Origin: Halovenus rubra
GTDB lineage: Archaea; Halobacteriota; Halobacteria; Halobacteriales; Haloarculaceae
DNA length: 64,000 nt
NCBI RefSeq assembly: GCF_026586665.1
Contig: NZ_JAODIY010000001.1
Span: 186,001 to 250,000 of the forward strand
Direction of reading: 5' to 3'
In this document: positions 60,157-64,000 of the stretch, piece by piece
Position numbering within the stretch: the stretch's first letter is position 1
Layout of the letters: every line of letters starts with the position of its first letter
Position numbers and translations under genes: made by a program
Notes under the pieces: generated by a model
Databases searched by the model: none
What the model was told of the DNA's origin: nothing
Seen by the model: only the letters and a program-made list of their open reading frames with translations

Positions 60157-60768
60157 GTGAGCGAGGTTTATCGGACCGTGGCGGGGCGTGGCCAAGACAG
60201 GTTCGAGGTACGTGGGTCGGACTTTATTGGCCACGTCGACACTGCCGCCACCATTGCGGAAGCCGAGCGGTTTATCGATAGCGTGAGCACGGAGTACAAC
60301 GACGCAACCCACAACATCCCGACTTACCGTGTCCGGGCCGAACCGCTCCGAGAGTACTCTGACGATGACGGCGAACCCGGCGGTAGTGCCGGCAAACCCG
60401 CACTCAATGTTCTCCAGCAGGAAGCCGTCGAAAACGTTGTCGCTGTCGTCACCCGCTACTACGGCGGAACAAACCTCGGCGTCGGTGGACTGGCCCGCTC
60501 GTACTCCCGTGCAGTCAAGGATGCTCTTGATGAGGCCGACATCGTCGAACAGCGCCCCCACGAGCGATTTACCATCGCAGTCGAATACGATGACTCCGGT
60601 ACTGTTCGCGGGATTCTCGAATCAACCGGCGTCGAGTTTGAGGCTGACTATGCCGAGACAGTCACGTTTGCTGTCTCCGTTCCGATAACTGAGGGTGCAG
60701 ACCTGCGAGACCGTATCAGGAGTGCAACGAGCGGTCGAGCATCACTCCATACTGAGACCAATCAGTGA
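60157..60768 (+). CDS. YigZ/IMPACT (UPF0029) family protein
   Basis: A 203-residue protein with the N-terminal UPF0029 domain: SDFIGHVDTAATIAEAERFI, SDDDGEPGGSAGKPALNVLQ and VVTRYYGGTNLGVGGLARSY, all highly conserved family blocks. A ferredoxin-like C-terminal domain follows (about 135-200, RFTIAVEYDDSGTVRGILES). Bacterial YigZ and eukaryotic IMPACT are linked to translation control, with unknown biochemical detail. The start is the GTG at 60157-60159, giving VSEVYRTVAGRG; the long upstream frame has no homology. Confidence 0.85.
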   Translation: MSEVYRTVAGRGQDRFEVRGSDFIGHVDTAATIAEAERFIDSVSTEYNDATHNIPTYRVRAEPLREYSDDDGEPGGSAGKPALNVLQQEAVENVVAVVTRYYGGTNLGVGGLARSYSRAVKDALDEADIVEQRPHERFTIAVEYDDSGTVRGILESTGVEFEADYAETVTFAVSVPITEGADLRDRIRSATSGRASLHTETNQ

Positions 60769-60903
60769 CTGCTGGGTGCGTACGCTCTAGTTGTACTCTT
60801 GTGGGCGTCGACAGTACCTCGTTTCAAGTGGAGATATTTGGTTGACGTATGACGTTATATCCACCTATGAACCTATTGGATTTAACAAGACGGCACTTGT
60901 TTG

Positions 60904-60924
60904 TGTGAATGTCACATATTCACA
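60904..60924. repeat. Inverted repeat TGTGAAT-N7-ATTCACA
   Basis: A perfect 7-bp dyad in the 270-base convergent spacer between YigZ-like and upp. Only a 3'-end region lies on each side, so an operator role is unlikely; it may be part of a terminator or a small RNA. The spacer has no gene. Confidence 0.3.
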
Positions 60925-60962
60925 TTGGTGTGGGTTTCCACATGAAATAGACGGGTGCAACA

Positions 60963-61010
60963 CCTGTCGAACAGGCTGTCCGTTTTAGGCTAGTCGGTCC
61001 CAGAGACCGA
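60963..61010. terminator. Two hairpins between convergent genes
   Basis: CCTGT-CGA-ACAGG (60963-60976) followed by CCGTTTTAGG and TCGGTC-CCAGA-GACCGA (60994-61010) lie in the convergent spacer. They are placed to end the yigZ-like and upp transcripts, although archaeal terminators depend chiefly on T-runs. Confidence 0.4.
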
Positions 61011-61040
61011 ATCGTGCCTATCCTACTAGTCAGACCTTGT

Positions 61041-61715
61041 TTAGGTCGTGCGGAATGCTCGGTCACCGGCATCGCCGAGGCCGGGAACGATGAAGCCGTC
61101 TTCGTCGAGTTCGTCGTCGACGCTTACAGTTACGAGCTCTACGTCGGGGAACTGGTCGGTCACACGCTCTAACCCCGGCGGAGCGCTGACTGCCGAGAGG
61201 ACAACGCAGGTTTCCGGCGGCTCACCTGACAGTATCTCATCGAGAACAGTCACCATCGTGCTGCCGGTGGCGAGCATCGGGTCAGCGATGATGACTGTGT
61301 CATCCTGCGTTATCTCGGGTAGTTTGACGTACTGGACCGAGATAGGAAACTCGCCTTCATCGCCCATTCCGGCCTCCTCGTCGCGACTGGCAGAGATGAC
61401 GCCTTGCCGTGCGGTCGGGAACGCCTTCAGTAACCCCTCGACGAGGGGGGTCGCTGCACGGAGAACGTTGACGATAACAACATCCTCCATGCCGCTCACA
61501 CGGGTTGTGGCCGTCTCAGCCAATGGTGTTTCGACTGTTCCGGTTGCAGTTGGGAATCGACTGTCGATGAGTTCATAGCCACAGAGACGGCCCAGTTTGA
61601 CCAGCCCCTTCCTGAAACCGACTTGGCTTGTTTCGACGTTTCGGAGGTCGCTGAGGACGTGTTGTGCGAGTGCGTGGGTAACAACCGACGCATGCTCGTG
61701 CTCTTCGAGTGTCAT
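61041..61715 (-). CDS. upp: Uracil phosphoribosyltransferase
   Basis: A 224-residue enzyme converting uracil and PRPP to UMP. The PRPP loop is [40 protein letters not shown] is the phosphate-binding region, and the C-terminus [15 protein letters not shown] is the uracil-binding loop typical of UPRT. With udp and cdd at 11.3-12.5 kb it completes pyrimidine nucleoside salvage. ATG at 61713-61715. Confidence 0.95.
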   Translation of the reverse strand: MTLEEHEHASVVTHALAQHVLSDLRNVETSQVGFRKGLVKLGRLCGYELIDSRFPTATGTVETPLAETATTRVSGMEDVVIVNVLRAATPLVEGLLKAFPTARQGVISASRDEEAGMGDEGEFPISVQYVKLPEITQDDTVIIADPMLATGSTMVTVLDEILSGEPPETCVVLSAVSAPPGLERVTDQFPDVELVTVSVDDELDEDGFIVPGLGDAGDRAFRTT

Positions 61716-61915
61716 ACTCGGTCGTTTTGGTGGTCAGTACTTAGAACTAGCGAGAAACGGCCCCAAAACCCGACACTGCAGCCGAAGCTAGCAATCGGTC
61801 TGCTTGTTACCAGGCAAACCCCCCTGATAAACACTCGATTTCCCGACATGCTCTCTGTCCAGCGACAAAGCTTACCATCATCGACCACATACGCCGAAAA
61901 TAGTACACCATTCGT

Positions 61916-62614
61916 ATGGAAAAGATGGAAGAAAGCGTCTCCGGATTCAAGGTCAGTGGCAGTTGGGTCGATGTTGTTGAACACGGCGAGCGTATTGCTC
62001 GAGCACTCGAGGAACTCTCTGATGAGTTCGATATCGACGAGCACGCACTCGATGAGTTTGACCAGTGGCGGCCCAAAAGCCACGAACGCCTTGATGAAGA
62101 CGTAAGCAAAAAGACTGCTGAACAGGCACACGTTGAGCAGGGTAAAGGCGAAAAGAAAGGCAAACAACCCGAAGAGGACCTCCAGACTGCCGGCGAAAAG
62201 CTCGCAGAGTCCTATGAAAACCTCGATGAACCGGACGAGGCTGTCAACAAATGGGGTGAAAGTATCGATTATGTGGCACGCGCAGCAGACTCGGCAAGTC
62301 GCAAGGCAATCCGCAAGGTCGAAGATACAGTCTACGAGAACGTGATGACTCAGATGTCGCCGTACTACTTCGACAACGACCTCATCTCCGCGAACATCCA
62401 GCGTACTCGAAGCGGTGACGAACAGGAGTACGTCTTCGAGGTAAATGTCAATGAAGACGATATAAAAATTCGCGTCTCGAACAAACTCGCGGATTACGAA
62501 CAGGTTGTCGAGCGCTGGCACGTCAACATCGAAAAAGAAACTGCATCAATCGAGGCGGCAGAAGGCGTCGAACCACCTGAGCAGGATGACGACCTTGACG
62601 CCAAGACGAACTAA
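61916..62614 (+). CDS. Conserved haloarchaeal protein (DUF5828-like)
   Basis: A 232-residue acidic, mostly helical protein. Conserved phrases are FKVSGSWVDVVEHGERIARA, DQWRPKSHERLDEDVSKKTA, DLQTAGEKLAESYENLDEPD and YVARAADSASRKAIRKVEDT, then VMTQMSPYYFDNDLISANIQ. I recognise it as a widely conserved haloarchaeal family (DUF5828 from memory), function unknown. The C-terminal domain is beta-rich (YVFEVNVNEDDIKIRVSNKL). An ATG three codons later is an alternative start. Confidence 0.8.
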   Translation: MEKMEESVSGFKVSGSWVDVVEHGERIARALEELSDEFDIDEHALDEFDQWRPKSHERLDEDVSKKTAEQAHVEQGKGEKKGKQPEEDLQTAGEKLAESYENLDEPDEAVNKWGESIDYVARAADSASRKAIRKVEDTVYENVMTQMSPYYFDNDLISANIQRTRSGDEQEYVFEVNVNEDDIKIRVSNKLADYEQVVERWHVNIEKETASIEAAEGVEPPEQDDDLDAKTN

Positions 62615-62635
62615 CTTTACCGCCAACCGGCCCTC

Positions 62636-63322
62636 TCAGTCCGAGTCGATTCCAAGGCGGTTGACAATTCGGCGACGAACGCCACCGGCAGCCTGCCGTA
62701 GGCTGACGTGCCAAGGGGTCCGCTTCCCCTCGATATCGGTCTGTCCGGCACGGATAGCGTCGAGAATACCGGAGACAGTTGGTTCTTCTGCATCAACCCA
62801 TGTGACAGATTGCCCGACCATTTCACAGACATGGGCGTCGCTCCCGGCAGTCATCGGGAGAGAGTGTTTCCGCGCGAACCGGCGGGCCTGTCGGTTCGAG
62901 TAGCCGGTCAACAGGCGGGAGTTATATACTTCGATAGCGTCGGCAGTAGAGAGCTCATCGCCGGTTATATTCGCCAGCACGCCGTTCCGTGACTCCTGAT
63001 AGGGATGGGGAACAACTGCGAGACCGCCGTGGTCACGAATGTAGTCTAGCGTATCTTGAAAAGGCATTCCCTCGGGAACAAGCTCGTCGAGCCCGAGCGA
63101 GAGAACATGGCCGTCGGCCGTCGAGACTTCCATTCCCGGGATACAGATGAGGTCGTACTCCGGGGCGAGTTCGGCGGCTTCACGGCTCGCCCATATTTCA
63201 TCGTGGTCGGTGACAGCAATCGCATCCAGTCCGACAGCTTGGGCTTGTTCAAGAAGCAACTCGACGGCGTCTCGGCCGTCGTAGGAGGCTTCGGAATGAG
63301 TGTGAAGTTCGACCGCGAGCAC
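62636..63322 (-). CDS. PHP-domain metal-dependent phosphoesterase
   Basis: A 228-residue PHP protein. Metal ligands appear as LHTHSEASYDGRD (7-9), AVTDHDEIWASREA, GMEVSTADGHVLSL, VPHPYQESRNGV and AGSDAHVCEMVG near 160-170, the full set of PHP motifs. Such enzymes hydrolyse nucleoside or histidinol phosphates, or act as RNase AM-type exonucleases; substrate unknown. The C-terminal tail is basic (RRRIVNRLG). It is convergent with the DUF5828-like gene. Confidence 0.88.
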   Translation of the reverse strand: MLAVELHTHSEASYDGRDAVELLLEQAQAVGLDAIAVTDHDEIWASREAAELAPEYDLICIPGMEVSTADGHVLSLGLDELVPEGMPFQDTLDYIRDHGGLAVVPHPYQESRNGVLANITGDELSTADAIEVYNSRLLTGYSNRQARRFARKHSLPMTAGSDAHVCEMVGQSVTWVDAEEPTVSGILDAIRAGQTDIEGKRTPWHVSLRQAAGGVRRRIVNRLGIDSD

Positions 63323-63449
63323 ATTTCGAGAACATCACTGGACCGTGAAAAACCTGCCGTGGTGAGTTTCTCATAGCGAAGATCTTGAGGCTGTTCTTGG
63401 CGCGAACATGTCACAAACGCTTATACTACCCCGGCAACGGAGATAGAGT

Positions 63450-64000
63450 ATGTCTCGAACAGAGCTTCGGCCGCTTTCGGCCGACCGGCAGGTCGACTTC
63501 CAGCGGGTCGTCGACTACGCGTTTGACGCCGCAGCCGGGCCGCCGTCCTATGATGGTCCCGAGTCGACGCCTGACCTGTTGGGAACGCAGCTTGGCCTCT
63601 TCGCTGACGGCACGCTTCGGACCGTCTGCACTCACTACGAGCTTACTGTCAGTCACCGCGGAGAGTGGGTCCCGATGGCCGGGCTGGCAGGGCTTGCGAC
63701 GCTGCCCGAACACCGGCGAGAAGGGTACGTCCGTGACCTTCTCTCGGCGAGTCTGGAGCGCTGGCGCAACGAGTTTGCCTTTGTGGCACTGTGGCCGTTT
63801 GATTACGGCTACTACGAGCAGTTCGGCTGGGCGATGGGCTGTACACTGATGGAGTACACCTGCCCGCCGGAAACACTCGCATTCGCACGCGACAGCCCGG
63901 GTCAGCTTGAGCGGCTTACTCCCGACGACTGGAAACGACTCCAGCACGTCGTCGAGACCTATGGGATGGAATACGACTTCACGGTACAGCGCGATGAGTC
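63450..64000 (+). CDS. Eis-like GNAT N-acetyltransferase (3' end missing)
   Basis: Frame open from ATG 63450-63452 to the right edge, about 183 residues visible. MSRTELRPLSADRQVDFQRV is followed by the acetyl-CoA loop region LAGLATLPEHRREGYVRDLL and FDYGYYEQFGWAMGC, in the pattern of Eis-family enzymes (usual length about 390-420). These acetylate amines; the real substrate in archaea is unknown. A TTATACTA promoter element (63420-63427) lies 23-30 bases upstream. The C-terminal half is outside the window. Confidence 0.8.
   Translation, partial: MSRTELRPLSADRQVDFQRVVDYAFDAAAGPPSYDGPESTPDLLGTQLGLFADGTLRTVCTHYELTVSHRGEWVPMAGLAGLATLPEHRREGYVRDLLSASLERWRNEFAFVALWPFDYGYYEQFGWAMGCTLMEYTCPPETLAFARDSPGQLERLTPDDWKRLQHVVETYGMEYDFTVQRDE

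Noticed and set aside
60791-60988. Cys-containing 65-codon frame between yigZ-like and upp
   Set aside because: Starts with TTG in a convergent spacer, no homologous pattern, and overlaps terminator-like hairpins.
1-64000. CRISPR array, rRNA, integrase-bounded island or replication origin
   Set aside because: No regularly spaced short repeats, no rRNA sequence, no integrase or Orc1/Cdc6 gene and no origin-like repeat cluster were seen; the tandem repeats present are the ileS array and the lipoprotein stalk.

Overview
The window is chromosomal DNA of a haloarchaeon (class Halobacteria). The predicted proteins are strongly acidic, codons mostly end in G or C, many genes have an AT-rich TATA element about 25-30 bases before the start codon with no leader, and secreted proteins carry twin-arginine lipobox signals. 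Marker genes agree: Azf-type glucose-6-phosphate dehydrogenase, pyruvoyl arginine decarboxylase, archaeal NMD3, archaeal IleRS, HTH-10 and PhiH1-like regulators. The genus cannot be fixed from the sequence. No tRNA, rRNA, CRISPR array, intact transposase or origin was found.

Layout. 1-4.4 kb: a truncated MgtC-like membrane protein, then a run of decaying genes (HTH-10 regulator, frameshifted GNAT, an FMN reductase/flavin monooxygenase pair eroded by deletions and an amber codon). 4.5-15.4 kb: an Hrq1/MrfA-type helicase, a threonine-synthase-like protein lacking the PLP lysine, a GCS2-type ligase, an NDH-2-like flavoprotein, a cdd-udp salvage operon, Trm112-like protein and azf. 15.4-17.3 kb: an accessory patch with a repeat-bearing lipoprotein, a winged-helix gene broken by a 48-bp hairpin insert that resembles an IS200/IS605 right end, and a stray copy of the azf 3' end. 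17.3-24.2 kb: epimerase, Asp-box propeller, BolA, a three-gene zinc-ribbon/membrane cluster, monothiol glutaredoxin and threonine deaminase. 24.2-25.3 kb: gene-poor, with a second transposon-end-like hairpin. 25.3-32.8 kb: HEAT-repeat protein, an iron-type uptake operon behind a palindromic operator, arginine decarboxylase, a truncated sarcosine-oxidase relic, citrate synthase, an aspartoacylase-family protein and a CAP protein. 33-47 kb: S9 peptidase, MFS transporter, acyl-CoA dehydrogenase, DHH phosphoesterase and many small membrane or zinc-ribbon proteins. 47.2-51.2 kb: ileS, whose last 75 codons are repeated twice more downstream in a 359-bp tandem array. 51.3-64 kb: a pseudokinase-PQQ-propeller fusion, rhomboid, endonuclease V, NMD3, ACT-domain regulator, YigZ-like protein, upp, PHP protein and a partial Eis-like acetyltransferase.

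How genes fit together. cdd, udp and upp (50 kb apart) form a complete cytidine/uridine to uracil to UMP salvage route. Azf feeds the oxidative pentose phosphate pathway and citrate synthase the TCA cycle. BolA and the CGYS glutaredoxin, 2 kb apart, are the known partner pair of iron-sulfur trafficking, and the siderophore-type binding protein with its His-rich flavoprotein is probably the iron-acquisition arm. Rhomboid and endonuclease V are almost contiguous.

The most unusual items are the ileS 3'-end array, the His-rich flavoprotein that lacks its NAD(P)H domain behind a DtxR-like operator, the lysine-less threonine synthase homologue, the pseudokinase-propeller fusion, and the hairpin-only transposon relics. 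About ten broken genes lie in the window, most of them in 1-4 kb, 16-17 kb and 29-34 kb.
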